A DNA stretch of 64,000 bases from Pseudescherichia sp039594205 (GTDB lineage Bacteria; Pseudomonadota; Gammaproteobacteria; Enterobacterales; Enterobacteriaceae). Numbering within the stretch: the stretch's first letter is position 1; each line of letters starts with the position of its first letter. A program made the position numbers and the translations under genes. The stretch lies in contig JBCNNW010000005.1 in NCBI GenBank assembly GCA_039594205.1, forward strand, positions 57,278 to 121,277. The letters are read 5' to 3'. The notes beneath the pieces are model-generated. The model worked only from the letters and a program-made list of their open reading frames with translations. It did no database searches and was not told the origin of the DNA. Of the stretch, positions 41,903 through 50,259 are shown piece by piece.

Positions 41903-42613
41903 TTATTTACCGCTCATAGATTTCTGCTGGTCGAGGAACGCCTTCAGCTCCTGCGGGCCCTGGTAGCCCGGCACGACGTAGCCGTTGCTCAGGACAATAG
42001 CCGGGGTGCCGCTGACGCCAAACTGCACGCCCAGCGCATAGTGGTTAGCAATGTCGATATCGCAGCTGGCTGGCTGCACGCCTTTGCCGTTCATCGCATT
42101 GTCGAAAGCCTTGTTACGATCTTTTGCGCACCAGACCGACTTCATATCTTTTGCCGCATCGCTCTGGATACCCTGACGCGGGAAGGCCAGGTAGCGCACG
42201 GTGATACCCAGCGCGTTATAGTCCGCCATCTCTTCATGCAGCTTATGACAGTAGCCGCAGGTGATATCGGTAAACACGGTAATAACGTGCTTCTCCTGGG
42301 CGGCCTTGTAAACAATCATCTCTTTTTCCAGCGCGTTGAGATGGGTCATCAGCATCTGGTTAGTGACGTTAACCGGCTGCGCACCGCTGACGTCGTACAT
42401 GGGTCCCTGAATAATATGTTTACCGTCGTCGGTGACGTAGAGCACGCCGCTGTTGGTCATAACGGTTTTCATGCCGCTCACCGGCGCAGGCTGGATCTCG
42501 GTGCTCTGTACGCCCAGCTTCGCCAGCGACTGTTTGATGGCCGCGTCATCAGCGTGGGCTGTGCCGGAGAGCGTTGCCGCCAGCAGGGTAAACATCATTA
42601 AACTCTTTTTCAT
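41903..42613 (-). CDS. dsbC: Thiol:disulfide interchange protein DsbC
   Basis: A periplasmic disulfide isomerase kept reduced by DsbD. The 236-aa protein has a signal peptide (MKKSLMMFTLLAATLSGTAHA), an N-terminal dimerisation domain and a thioredoxin-like domain with active site CGYC (TDITCGYCHKLHEEM). The ATG at 42613 is preferred over the longer frame from 42730 because it starts the signal peptide. It lies between xerD (22-bp gap) and recJ. Confidence 0.97.
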   Translation of the reverse strand: MKKSLMMFTLLAATLSGTAHADDAAIKQSLAKLGVQSTEIQPAPVSGMKTVMTNSGVLYVTDDGKHIIQGPMYDVSGAQPVNVTNQMLMTHLNALEKEMIVYKAAQEKHVITVFTDITCGYCHKLHEEMADYNALGITVRYLAFPRQGIQSDAAKDMKSVWCAKDRNKAFDNAMNGKGVQPASCDIDIANHYALGVQFGVSGTPAIVLSNGYVVPGYQGPQELKAFLDQQKSMSGK

Positions 42614-42635
42614 AACCGTCCTTAACTGTTCAGCA

Positions 42636-43532
42636 TCATGCCCGGGGGTGATGCTGTTGATGAAGTTGTCGCAAGCGCTCTGTAGCCACATGGGTGTAGA
42701 TCTGGGTCGTAGAGAGATCGCTGTGTCCAAGCAGCATCTGCACCACGCGCAGGTCAGCGCCGTGGTTTAACAGATGCGTGGCAAACGCGTGGCGCAATAC
42801 GTGCGGCGAAAGCTTTTCGCTATCGATGCCCGCCAGCAGAGCATAGTGCTTGATCCGGTGCCAGAAGGTCTGCCGGGTCATCTGCTGCGCGCGCTGGCTA
42901 GGAAAGAGCGTATCGATTGAGGTGCCGTTCAGCAACCACGGCCGCCCATGCTCAAGATAGTTCTCCAGCCAGTAAACGGCCTCTTCTCCCAGCGGTACCA
43001 GCCGCTCTTTGTTACCTTTACCGATTACCCGCACCACGCCCTGGCGCAGGCTAATGTCGCTCATGGTCAGCCCCACCAGCTCAGAGACGCGCAGCCCGGT
43101 AGCATAGAGCACCTCCAGCATGGCTTTATCGCGCAGCTCCAGCGGCAGATCCACCAGCGGAGCCTGCAGCAGGCGTTCAACCTGGGCCTCACTGAGATCT
43201 TTTGGCAGCCGCTGCGGCAGCTTAGGCGATGCCAGCAGCGCGCTGGGATCGTCCGGGCGCAGCTTCTCCCGGTACAGATGCTGAAAAAGACGCCGTATGG
43301 CGCTCAGCAGGCGCGCAGAGCTGGTGGCTTTATAGCCGCCTTCAATGCGCTCCGCCAGCAGCGCCTGCAGGTCATCGCTTTGCGCGCTCTGCAGCGAGAG
43401 ACCGCGATGGTGCAGCCACTCCGCCACCATGCTGAGGTCACGACGGTAGGCGCTCAGCGTATTCTCGGCCAGATTGCGCTCCAGCCAGAGCGCATCAAGA
43501 AACTGTTCTATGCGTGCGAGATCCTGATCCAT
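42636..43532 (-). CDS. xerD: Site-specific tyrosine recombinase XerD
   Basis: Resolves chromosome dimers at dif together with XerC and FtsK. The 298 aa length equals E. coli XerD when started at the ATG at 43532 (MDQDLARIEQFLDALW). The SAM-like N-terminal domain (about 1-90) is followed by the catalytic domain with RVSELVGL (first Arg), HVLRHAFATHLL, LGHSD and the tyrosine in TTQIYTH. dsbC follows in the same unit. Confidence 0.98.
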   Translation of the reverse strand: MDQDLARIEQFLDALWLERNLAENTLSAYRRDLSMVAEWLHHRGLSLQSAQSDDLQALLAERIEGGYKATSSARLLSAIRRLFQHLYREKLRPDDPSALLASPKLPQRLPKDLSEAQVERLLQAPLVDLPLELRDKAMLEVLYATGLRVSELVGLTMSDISLRQGVVRVIGKGNKERLVPLGEEAVYWLENYLEHGRPWLLNGTSIDTLFPSQRAQQMTRQTFWHRIKHYALLAGIDSEKLSPHVLRHAFATHLLNHGADLRVVQMLLGHSDLSTTQIYTHVATERLRQLHQQHHPRA

Positions 43533-43632
43533 TTGAGCCTCTTGGGGTCTGCGGCTCTCCATTATGCCTGATTGCCCACTGATTCTGGTACACTGTGCGT
43601 AAAGCCCCATCAGGAATTGAGACGTTTACGCT

Positions 43633-44154
43633 ATGAACATTGGTCTTTTTTATGGTTCCAGTACCTGCTACACCGAAATGGCGGCGGAGAAAATCCGCGA
43701 CGTTATCGGCCCGGAACTGGTCACGCTACATAACCTGAAAGACGACGCTGTCTCCTTAATGGAGCAGTACGATGTCCTGATCCTCGGCATTCCCACCTGG
43801 GATTTTGGCGAGCTTCAGGAGGACTGGGAAGCCGCCTGGGACCAGCTCGATGGCCTCAACCTCGACGGTAAAATCATTGCGCTGTACGGCATGGGCGATC
43901 AGCTCGGCTACGGCGAGTGGTTCCTCGACGCGCTCGGCATGCTGCACGACAAGCTGGCCGCCAAAGCCGTGACCTTTATCGGCTATTGGCCAACAGAGGG
44001 CTATGAGTTTACCAGTCCTAAGCCGGTGATTGCCGACGGACAGCTCTTTGTAGGCCTGGCGCTGGATGAAACCAACCAGTACGACCTGAGCGAAGAGCGC
44101 ATCCAGAACTGGTGTGAGCAGATCCTCAGCGAAATGGCCGAGCAGTTCGCCTGA
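43633..44154 (+). CDS. fldB: Flavodoxin 2
   Basis: A 173-aa FMN electron carrier. The phosphate-binding loop YGSSTCYTEMAAEK is at residues 6-19, and TWDFGELQEDW and ALYGMGDQLGYGEWF form the other FMN loops. In E. coli FldB belongs to the SoxRS regulon. It is divergent from xerD and convergent with ygfX. Confidence 0.97.
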   Translation: MNIGLFYGSSTCYTEMAAEKIRDVIGPELVTLHNLKDDAVSLMEQYDVLILGIPTWDFGELQEDWEAAWDQLDGLNLDGKIIALYGMGDQLGYGEWFLDALGMLHDKLAAKAVTFIGYWPTEGYEFTSPKPVIADGQLFVGLALDETNQYDLSEERIQNWCEQILSEMAEQFA

Positions 44155-44160
44155 ACCGCT

Positions 44161-44577
44161 TTAGCGCGCGCCGGTCGCTGGCTGCTGTAACAGCATCCGG
44201 CGCAGGTCGCGCCACTCGCTCTCATCCATACTGTCTGCCGCCAGCCACAGGTGATGAGTGCGCCCGCCCGGCTTTTTACGCAGGCGCAGCATCATGCCGC
44301 TGTTAAGCATCCAGGGCGTGCCGATAATCTCCCATTCGCTACCCTGCCAGCGCAGCCGGGAATCCATCAGCAGCTTGATTTCACCGTGGCAGGCGTTAAT
44401 GCGCCGCTGGCTGCGCACGCAGTCAAACACCACCAGCGACAGCAGCATAAGCCACAGCGGCGTATAGCGCAGCGGCCAGGGAGCCAGCAGGATTAGCGCT
44501 GCAACAAGACCATGAAGCAGAAGAGAGAGCCACTGGGCGCGCCACGAGACGCGTAGATCAGATTGCCACAGGACCAC
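44161..44577 (-). CDS. cptA: YgfX/CptA family membrane protein
   Basis: A 138-aa inner-membrane protein with two close helices (about residues 18-52). E. coli YgfX (CptA) is reported to affect MreB/FtsZ and to be neutralised by SdhE (CptB), though a toxin role is debated. Its start overlaps the 3' end of sdhE by 20 bp, so the pair is translationally coupled. Confidence 0.93.
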   Translation of the reverse strand: MVLWQSDLRVSWRAQWLSLLLHGLVAALILLAPWPLRYTPLWLMLLSLVVFDCVRSQRRINACHGEIKLLMDSRLRWQGSEWEIIGTPWMLNSGMMLRLRKKPGGRTHHLWLAADSMDESEWRDLRRMLLQQPATGAR

Positions 44578-44824
44578 GTTCCCGATTCCGTGTCTGAATT
44601 AACTGCACCATTCTCTGCAACTCCGTGTCGGCAGGTTCACCGTGATTCATTAACCAGTTAAAGAGGTCTGGATCGTCACTTTCCAGCAGGCGAACGAAGA
44701 GCCGTTTATCGTCATCGCTCAGCGTATCGTACTCGTGTTCAAAAAAAGGCATGATGGAGATATCCAGCTCGCGCATTCCCCGGCGGCAGGCCCAATGGAT
44801 GCGGGCTCTATTATTTATGTCCAT
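44558..44824 (-). CDS. sdhE: FAD assembly factor SdhE
   Basis: An 88-aa protein that assists covalent flavinylation of succinate dehydrogenase SdhA and fumarate reductase. The conserved RGMRELD (RGxxE) motif is near residue 15. The ATG at 44824 has GGAGAAG upstream and gives the usual length. It overlaps cptA. Confidence 0.97.
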   Translation of the reverse strand: MDINNRARIHWACRRGMRELDISIMPFFEHEYDTLSDDDKRLFVRLLESDDPDLFNWLMNHGEPADTELQRMVQLIQTRNRERGPVAI

Positions 44825-45086
44825 GTCTTCTCCCTGCATTACGATATAGAAGTATCGATAGTGCAGACAGTGTATCGTGTTTTTTGTTCATCCTTTACTG
44901 GAAAGTTGATAATCAGGAAGGGAGCTTCCAACATAAAACATCCCGGACGTACGTTTTGCATTTTATTGCGTAGCGCTACGCATCCCGATGAAGTGAGCAC
45001 AAATCGTATGCTTTTACCGCTTGCATTGGTCGGCGGCTCTTTTACCATTAAGCATCTAACAGCGTTAAGCAAACCAGGACACTACT

Positions 45087-46067
45087 ATGGCCTTTACTCC
45101 TTTTCCTCCGCGCCAGCCTTCCGCCTCTGCGCGTCTGCCGCTGACGCTTATGACGCTCGACGACTGGGCGCTGGCAACCCTGACCGGTGCAGATAGCGAA
45201 AAGTATCTGCAGGGCCAGGTCACCGCTGACGTTGCCGCCCTGACCGAGCACCAGCACCTGCTGGCGGCACACTGCGATGCCAAAGGCAAAATGTGGAGCA
45301 ACCTGCGCCTGTTTCGCCGCGACGGCGGCTTTGCCTTGATTGAGCGCCGCAGCATTCGTGATGCTCAGCTGACCGAGTTAAAAAAATATGCGGTCTTTTC
45401 TAAAGTCACTATCGTACCGGATGACGAGCATGTACTGCTGGGCGTGGCCGGTTTTCAGGCCCGCGCCGCGCTGGCGAATGTATTTACCACCCTGCCCGAC
45501 GCTGAAAAGCAGGTCGTACAGGAGGGGGCAACCTCTATACTGTGGTTCGCGCACCCGGCAGAGCGTTTCCTGCTGGTCACTGACGTGGCCACGGCGGAAA
45601 TGATTAGCGAGAAGCTACGCGGTGAAGCGCAGCTGAACAACAGTCAGCAGTGGCTGGCGCTGAACATTGAAGCGGGCCTGCCGGTGATCGACGCCGCCAA
45701 CAGCGCTCAGTTTATTCCTCAGGCCACCAACCTGCAGGCGCTCGGTGGCATCAGCTTTAAGAAAGGGTGCTATACCGGCCAGGAGATGGTCGCCCGGGCG
45801 AAATTCCGCGGTGCCAACAAGCGCGCCCTGTGGTATCTGGCGGGTAAAGCGAGCCGCCTGCCGGAGGCGGGAGAAGATCTTGAGCTGAAGATGGGTGAAA
45901 ACTGGCGTCGTACCGGGACGATCCTGGCGGCGGTACAGCTTGATGATGGCCGTCTGCTGGTACAGGCCGTGATGAATAACGATATGGAGCCGGACAGCGT
46001 CTTCCGCGTGCGCGACGATGCCAATACGCTCAGCATCGAGCCGCTGCCCTATTCGTTAGAAGAGTAA
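45087..46067 (+). CDS. ygfZ: tRNA-modifying/Fe-S cluster protein YgfZ
   Basis: A 326-aa folate-binding GcvT-like protein used in iron-sulfur cluster assembly or repair, including MiaB activity. The signature KGCYTGQEMVAR near residue 225 carries the functional cysteine. It is divergent from sdhE across a 262-bp gap in which I see no other gene. Confidence 0.97.
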   Translation: MAFTPFPPRQPSASARLPLTLMTLDDWALATLTGADSEKYLQGQVTADVAALTEHQHLLAAHCDAKGKMWSNLRLFRRDGGFALIERRSIRDAQLTELKKYAVFSKVTIVPDDEHVLLGVAGFQARAALANVFTTLPDAEKQVVQEGATSILWFAHPAERFLLVTDVATAEMISEKLRGEAQLNNSQQWLALNIEAGLPVIDAANSAQFIPQATNLQALGGISFKKGCYTGQEMVARAKFRGANKRALWYLAGKASRLPEAGEDLELKMGENWRRTGTILAAVQLDDGRLLVQAVMNNDMEPDSVFRVRDDANTLSIEPLPYSLEE

Positions 46068-46074
46068 GTTGGTG

Positions 46075-46143
46075 CGCCGGGTGGCGGCTTCGCCTTACCC
46101 GGCCTACGGTTTTGTAAGCCCGGCAAGCTTGCGCCGCCGGGCA
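46075..46143. repeat. REP-type paired hairpins
   Basis: GCCGGGTGGCGGCTTCGCC/TTACCCGGC and a second unit GCCCGGCAAGCTTGCGCCGCCGGGC stand between the convergent ygfZ and trhA genes. Confidence 0.8.
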
Positions 46144-46147
46144 AAAT

Positions 46148-46807
46148 TTAAGCCTGACCTACGTAGAAGTAGATGGCGAGGAAGTGGCACAGGCTGCCGC
46201 CGAGCACAAAGCCGTGCCAGATCGCGTGGTTGTAGGGGATGCGCCTGCACACGTAGAAGATCACCCCCAGCGAGTAGACAATGCCCCCTGCCGCCAGCAA
46301 TATCAGCCCGCCCGCAGAGAGCCTGACGGCCAGCTCGTAGATGACCACCAGCGACAGCCAGCCCATCGCCAGGTAGGTCACAAGCGAGAGCACCTTAAAA
46401 CGGTGGGCAATGGTTAATTTGAACAGGATCCCTAGCAGCGCCAAACCCCAGATGACAACCATCAGGCCACGCGCCAGCGGCGAATCCAGCCCTACCAGTA
46501 AAAAAGGCGTATAGGTGCCGGCTATCAGCAGATAGATAGCACAGTGGTCGAATTTCTTTAGCCAAGGCTTGGCACGCGGATGGGGAATGGCATGATAGAG
46601 CGTTGAGGCCAGAAACAGCAGGATCATACTCCCGCCGTAAAGGCTATAGCTGGTAATAGCCAGTGGGCCAGCATGATTATCCGTCGCCTGCATCAGCAAG
46701 AGCACCAGCCCCACTACGCCGAACACCAATCCAATACCATGACTTATGCTGTTGGCTATCTCCTCAGCCAGTGAATATCCTTTTTTTCTCAATGGTTTAT
46801 CAACCAT
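46148..46807 (-). CDS. trhA: Hemolysin III-family membrane protein TrhA (YqfA)
   Basis: A 219-aa protein with seven hydrophobic segments and the family motifs NSISHGIGLVFGVVG near residue 19, STLYHAIPHP near 68 and HAIWHGFVLGGSLCHF near the C-terminus. The histidines and an acidic residue form the putative metal site. In E. coli TrhA affects membrane energetics. It is divergent from a RpiR-type regulator gene. Confidence 0.95.
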   Translation of the reverse strand: MVDKPLRKKGYSLAEEIANSISHGIGLVFGVVGLVLLLMQATDNHAGPLAITSYSLYGGSMILLFLASTLYHAIPHPRAKPWLKKFDHCAIYLLIAGTYTPFLLVGLDSPLARGLMVVIWGLALLGILFKLTIAHRFKVLSLVTYLAMGWLSLVVIYELAVRLSAGGLILLAAGGIVYSLGVIFYVCRRIPYNHAIWHGFVLGGSLCHFLAIYFYVGQA

Positions 46808-47091
46808 AGCTTACTCCATACAACGGAGGCTTACGCCGGGTCACTCAGTCGCCAATAGCTGCCTGAATGATAACCACTCTAGAGTAACTGAGAATGATTC
46901 CAGTGCACACCTGTTAGCTAAAATAAATATTACTGTCAGAAAAATGCAACAAACTCACGCTTCGCTCAGGCTACAGCTGTTCCGCTTTTAAGTGAGTGTC
47001 GCGCTGCGGTGCGGATTCCCGTTTCGGGCAAAATGTGGCAGCATAGAGAGGTGCCGCACCGTGCAGATAACCGTCTGAAAAAGGAAGCCTC

Positions 47092-47826
47092 GTGACCCTG
47101 TTTAACCACTCCGCTGTTGCCAGCCTCAATAACCTTGAGATGATGGTCTACAACGTGGTCATTAAAAATCGCGACAAGGTGATGTACATGACCATTCGCG
47201 AGCTGGCCGATGCGGCAGGCGTCTCTACTACTACCGTTCTCCGCTTCTGCCGTAAGCTGGAGTGCGAAGGATACTCGGAATTCCGCGTGCGCTTTAAACT
47301 CTATTTAGCACAAAGCGAACCGCAGCCTGCTAATTTTGGTGCCAGCGAAATTATTAGCTTTTTTAAAAGCGTGAATAACGATGAATTCGATCGCCTGCTG
47401 GATCAGGCCACCGATATTATTTTAGCTTCCGAGCGTATTATATTTGTTGGCGTTGGCACCTCCGGCTCGCTGGCAAAATATGGTGCACGTTTCTTTTCTA
47501 ACGTCGGTAAATTCAGCAATCACGTTGACGATCCCTATTTTCCTGTCACCAACGATATGGCGAAAAATGCGCTGGCAATTGTCCTCTCCGTCTCCGGCGA
47601 GACAGAGGAGATCCTGCGTTTCGCCAGCCAGTTCAGCCTGCATCACTGTAAGGTGATGTCGATTACCAGCCACGAGCACTCGGCGCTGGCTAAGCTGGCG
47701 GATTTTAACCTCTCCTGGCATATTCCCCAGACGCGCATTTCAGGGGGTTACGATCTGACTACCCAAATTCCCGTGATCTATATTCTTGAAACCCTGGGCC
47801 GCAAGCTGGCGAAAAAATTAGCCTAA
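47092..47826 (+). CDS. RpiR/MurR-family transcriptional regulator
   Basis: A 244-aa regulator with an N-terminal helix-turn-helix (about residues 26-60, IRELADAAGVSTTTVLRFCRKL) and a C-terminal SIS sugar-phosphate-binding domain (about 105-235, FVGVGTSGSLAKYGARFF). It starts at a GTG with AAGGAAG upstream. It stands directly before bglA, so it probably regulates that gene in response to a sugar phosphate. E. coli has yqfB at this place instead. Confidence 0.9.
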   Translation: MTLFNHSAVASLNNLEMMVYNVVIKNRDKVMYMTIRELADAAGVSTTTVLRFCRKLECEGYSEFRVRFKLYLAQSEPQPANFGASEIISFFKSVNNDEFDRLLDQATDIILASERIIFVGVGTSGSLAKYGARFFSNVGKFSNHVDDPYFPVTNDMAKNALAIVLSVSGETEEILRFASQFSLHHCKVMSITSHEHSALAKLADFNLSWHIPQTRISGGYDLTTQIPVIYILETLGRKLAKKLA

Positions 47827-47954
47827 AAAAACAGGCTGTTTTTTCTCTGTAACATATTACCGAGGCGGCAAAGTGTTATATCGTGACTTTCGATTGGGCT
47901 TTGCTAGACTCGGCGTAAACCTATTTTCTGTCGGTTACAGCGGGATAAATAAGC

Positions 47955-49388
47955 ATGAAAAAGATCACCTTACCAAAAGACTTTTTATGGGGCGGCGCGG
48001 TCGCTGCGCATCAGGTTGAAGGCGGCTGGAACAAAGGCGGCAAAGGCCCGAGCATCTGCGACGTGCTGACCGGCGGCGCGCACGGCGTACCGCGTGAAAT
48101 CACCCAGGACGTTGTGCCCGGCAAATACTATCCGAATCACGAAGCCGTTGAGTTCTACAGCCACTACAAAGAAGACATCAAGCTGTTTGCCGAGATGGGC
48201 TTTAAGTGTTTCCGTACCTCTATCGCCTGGACCCGTATCTTCCCGAACGGCGACGAGCAGACGCCGAACGAAGAGGGTCTGCAGTTCTATGACGATATGT
48301 TCGATGAGCTGCTGAAATATAACATCGAGCCGGTGATCACCCTCTCCCACTTTGAGATGCCCCTGCACCTGGTGCAGGCCTACGGCGGCTGGACAAATCG
48401 TAAAGTGGTGGATTTCTTTGTGCGCTTCGCCGAAGTGGTTTTCGAGCGCTATAAGAGCAAGGTCAAATACTGGATGACCTTTAACGAGATCAACAACCAG
48501 CGTAACTGGCGCGCGCCGCTGTTTGGCTACTGCTGCTCTGGCGTGGTCTATACCGAGCATGAAAACCCGGAAGAGACCATGTATCAGGTGCTGCACCACC
48601 AGTTCGTTGCCAGCGCGTTGGCGGTGAAGGCCGCACGGGAGATCAATCCTGAGATGCAGGTTGGCTGCATGCTGGCGATGGTGCCGCTCTATCCGTTCTC
48701 CTGTAAGCCGGAAGACGTGATGTATGCTCAGGAGTCGATGCGCGAGCGCTGGGTCTTTACCGACGTGCAGCTGCGCGGCTACTACCCCTCCTACGTTCTG
48801 AACGAGTGGGAGCGCCGCGGCTTTGACATCAAAATGGAAGCCAACGACGAGCAGATCCTGCGTGAGGGTACCTGCGCCTACCTCGGTTTCAGCTACTACA
48901 TGACCAACGCGGTGAAAGCGGAAGGCGGCAGCGGTGACGCGATCTCTGGCTTTGAAGGCAGCGTGCCAAACCCGCACGTTAAAGCCTCGGACTGGGGCTG
49001 GCAGATTGACCCGGTCGGCCTGCGCTATGCTCTGTGCGAGTTGTACGAGCGCTACCAGAAGCCGCTGTTTATCGTGGAGAACGGCTTCGGCGCGTACGAT
49101 AAAGTGGAAGAGGATGGCAGCATCAATGACGACTACCGGATTGATTACCTGCGCGCCCACGTGGAAGAGATGATCAAAGCCGTGACCTACGACGGCGTCG
49201 ATCTGATGGGCTACACCCCGTGGGGCTGCATCGACTGCGTATCGTTCACCACCGGCCAGTACAGTAAACGCTATGGCTTTATCTACGTGAACAAGCACGA
49301 CGACGGTACCGGGGACATGTCCCGCTCCCGTAAGAAGAGCTTTGCGTGGTACAAAGCGGTAATCGCCAGCAACGGTGAGAATCTGTAA
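47955..49388 (+). CDS. bglA: 6-phospho-beta-glucosidase BglA
   Basis: A GH1 enzyme of 477 aa that hydrolyses phosphorylated beta-glucosides after PTS uptake. The acid/base is in MTFNEINNQ near residue 178 and the nucleophile in FIVENGFGA near 376. The 6-phosphate pocket is suggested by SRKKSFAWYK near the end. It follows the RpiR-type gene by 128 bp. Confidence 0.97.
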   Translation: MKKITLPKDFLWGGAVAAHQVEGGWNKGGKGPSICDVLTGGAHGVPREITQDVVPGKYYPNHEAVEFYSHYKEDIKLFAEMGFKCFRTSIAWTRIFPNGDEQTPNEEGLQFYDDMFDELLKYNIEPVITLSHFEMPLHLVQAYGGWTNRKVVDFFVRFAEVVFERYKSKVKYWMTFNEINNQRNWRAPLFGYCCSGVVYTEHENPEETMYQVLHHQFVASALAVKAAREINPEMQVGCMLAMVPLYPFSCKPEDVMYAQESMRERWVFTDVQLRGYYPSYVLNEWERRGFDIKMEANDEQILREGTCAYLGFSYYMTNAVKAEGGSGDAISGFEGSVPNPHVKASDWGWQIDPVGLRYALCELYERYQKPLFIVENGFGAYDKVEEDGSINDDYRIDYLRAHVEEMIKAVTYDGVDLMGYTPWGCIDCVSFTTGQYSKRYGFIYVNKHDDGTGDMSRSRKKSFAWYKAVIASNGENL

Positions 49389-49397
49389 GCGTTAAAT

Positions 49398-49428
49398 GCC
49401 GGGTGGCGGCTCCGCCTTACCCGGCCTA
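49398..49428. repeat. REP-type hairpin
   Basis: GCCGGGTGGCGG/CCGCCTTACCCGGC lies between convergent bglA and ygfF. Confidence 0.75.
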
Positions 49429-49445
49429 CTTGATGTGGTCGGCGG

Positions 49446-50189
49446 CTACTTGCCGCCCGCCATCTCAATAAAACTGCCCGTCACGTACGACGCCTTCTCG
49501 CTTAGCAGCCAGACAATCGCCTGCGCTACCTCTTCCGGCTGACCGCCGCGCTGCATCGGCAGCATGGACTTGACTCTATCAACCCGTCCCGGCTCGCCGC
49601 CCGAGGCGTGAATATCGGTATAAATCAGGCCAGGGCGTACGCAGTTGACGCGAATGCCCTGCGCCGCCACCTCAAGTGATAAACCGGTAGTCAGCGAATC
49701 CACCGCCCCTTTAGAAGCTGCGTAATCCACATACTCACCCGGCGCGCCCAGGCGTGAAGCTGCGGAGGAGACATTCACTATTGCCCCACCCTTACCACCA
49801 TGTTTAAACGACATGCGTTTTACCGCCTCGCGACAGCAGAGAAAGTAGCCCGTCACGTTGGTAGCCAGCACGCGGTTGATGCGCTCGGCCGACAGGTTTT
49901 CGATGGTCGATTGCTCAAAAAGAATGCCTGCGTTATTGACCAGCGCGGTCAGCGGCGCGTTCTCTTTATCGAGGCGGGCAAACATCGCCAATACCTGCGC
50001 TTCATCGCCGATATCAGCCTGGACTGCGAAAGCTCTGCCGCCCGTAGCGACGATCGTGTTAACCACCCCGGTTGCCGCCTCCACGTTGTGATGATAGTTA
50101 ACCGCCACGCTATAGCCTTCACGCGCCAGCTCCAGCGCCGTAGCCCTGCCGATCCCCCGGCTTGCGCCGGTTACCAGTGCAATACCCAT
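49446..50189 (-). CDS. ygfF: SDR-family oxidoreductase YgfF
   Basis: A 247-aa short-chain dehydrogenase matching E. coli YgfF along its length. The cofactor motif TGASRGIGRA is at residues 7-16, NNAG near 88 and the catalytic YAASKG near 157. The physiological substrate is unsettled. It stands between bglA and gcvP as in E. coli. Confidence 0.95.
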   Translation of the reverse strand: MGIALVTGASRGIGRATALELAREGYSVAVNYHHNVEAATGVVNTIVATGGRAFAVQADIGDEAQVLAMFARLDKENAPLTALVNNAGILFEQSTIENLSAERINRVLATNVTGYFLCCREAVKRMSFKHGGKGGAIVNVSSAASRLGAPGEYVDYAASKGAVDSLTTGLSLEVAAQGIRVNCVRPGLIYTDIHASGGEPGRVDRVKSMLPMQRGGQPEEVAQAIVWLLSEKASYVTGSFIEMAGGK

Positions 50190-50209
50190 TCTATTCTCCC
50201 AATAAAAAA

Positions 50210-50242
50210 GCCGGGTGGCGGCTTCGCCTTACCCGGCCTACG
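50210..50242. repeat. REP-type hairpin
   Basis: GCCGGGTGGCGGC/TTCGCCTTACCCGGC lies between the gcvP stop and the ygfF start; it may protect or terminate the gcvTHP transcript. Confidence 0.75.
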
Positions 50243-50259
50243 CTACTACACCAACACTA

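Noticed and set aside
47985..49298. Long open frame (437 aa) antisense to bglA
   Set aside because: It fully overlaps a certain GH1 gene and shows no recognisable domain; high third-position GC explains it.
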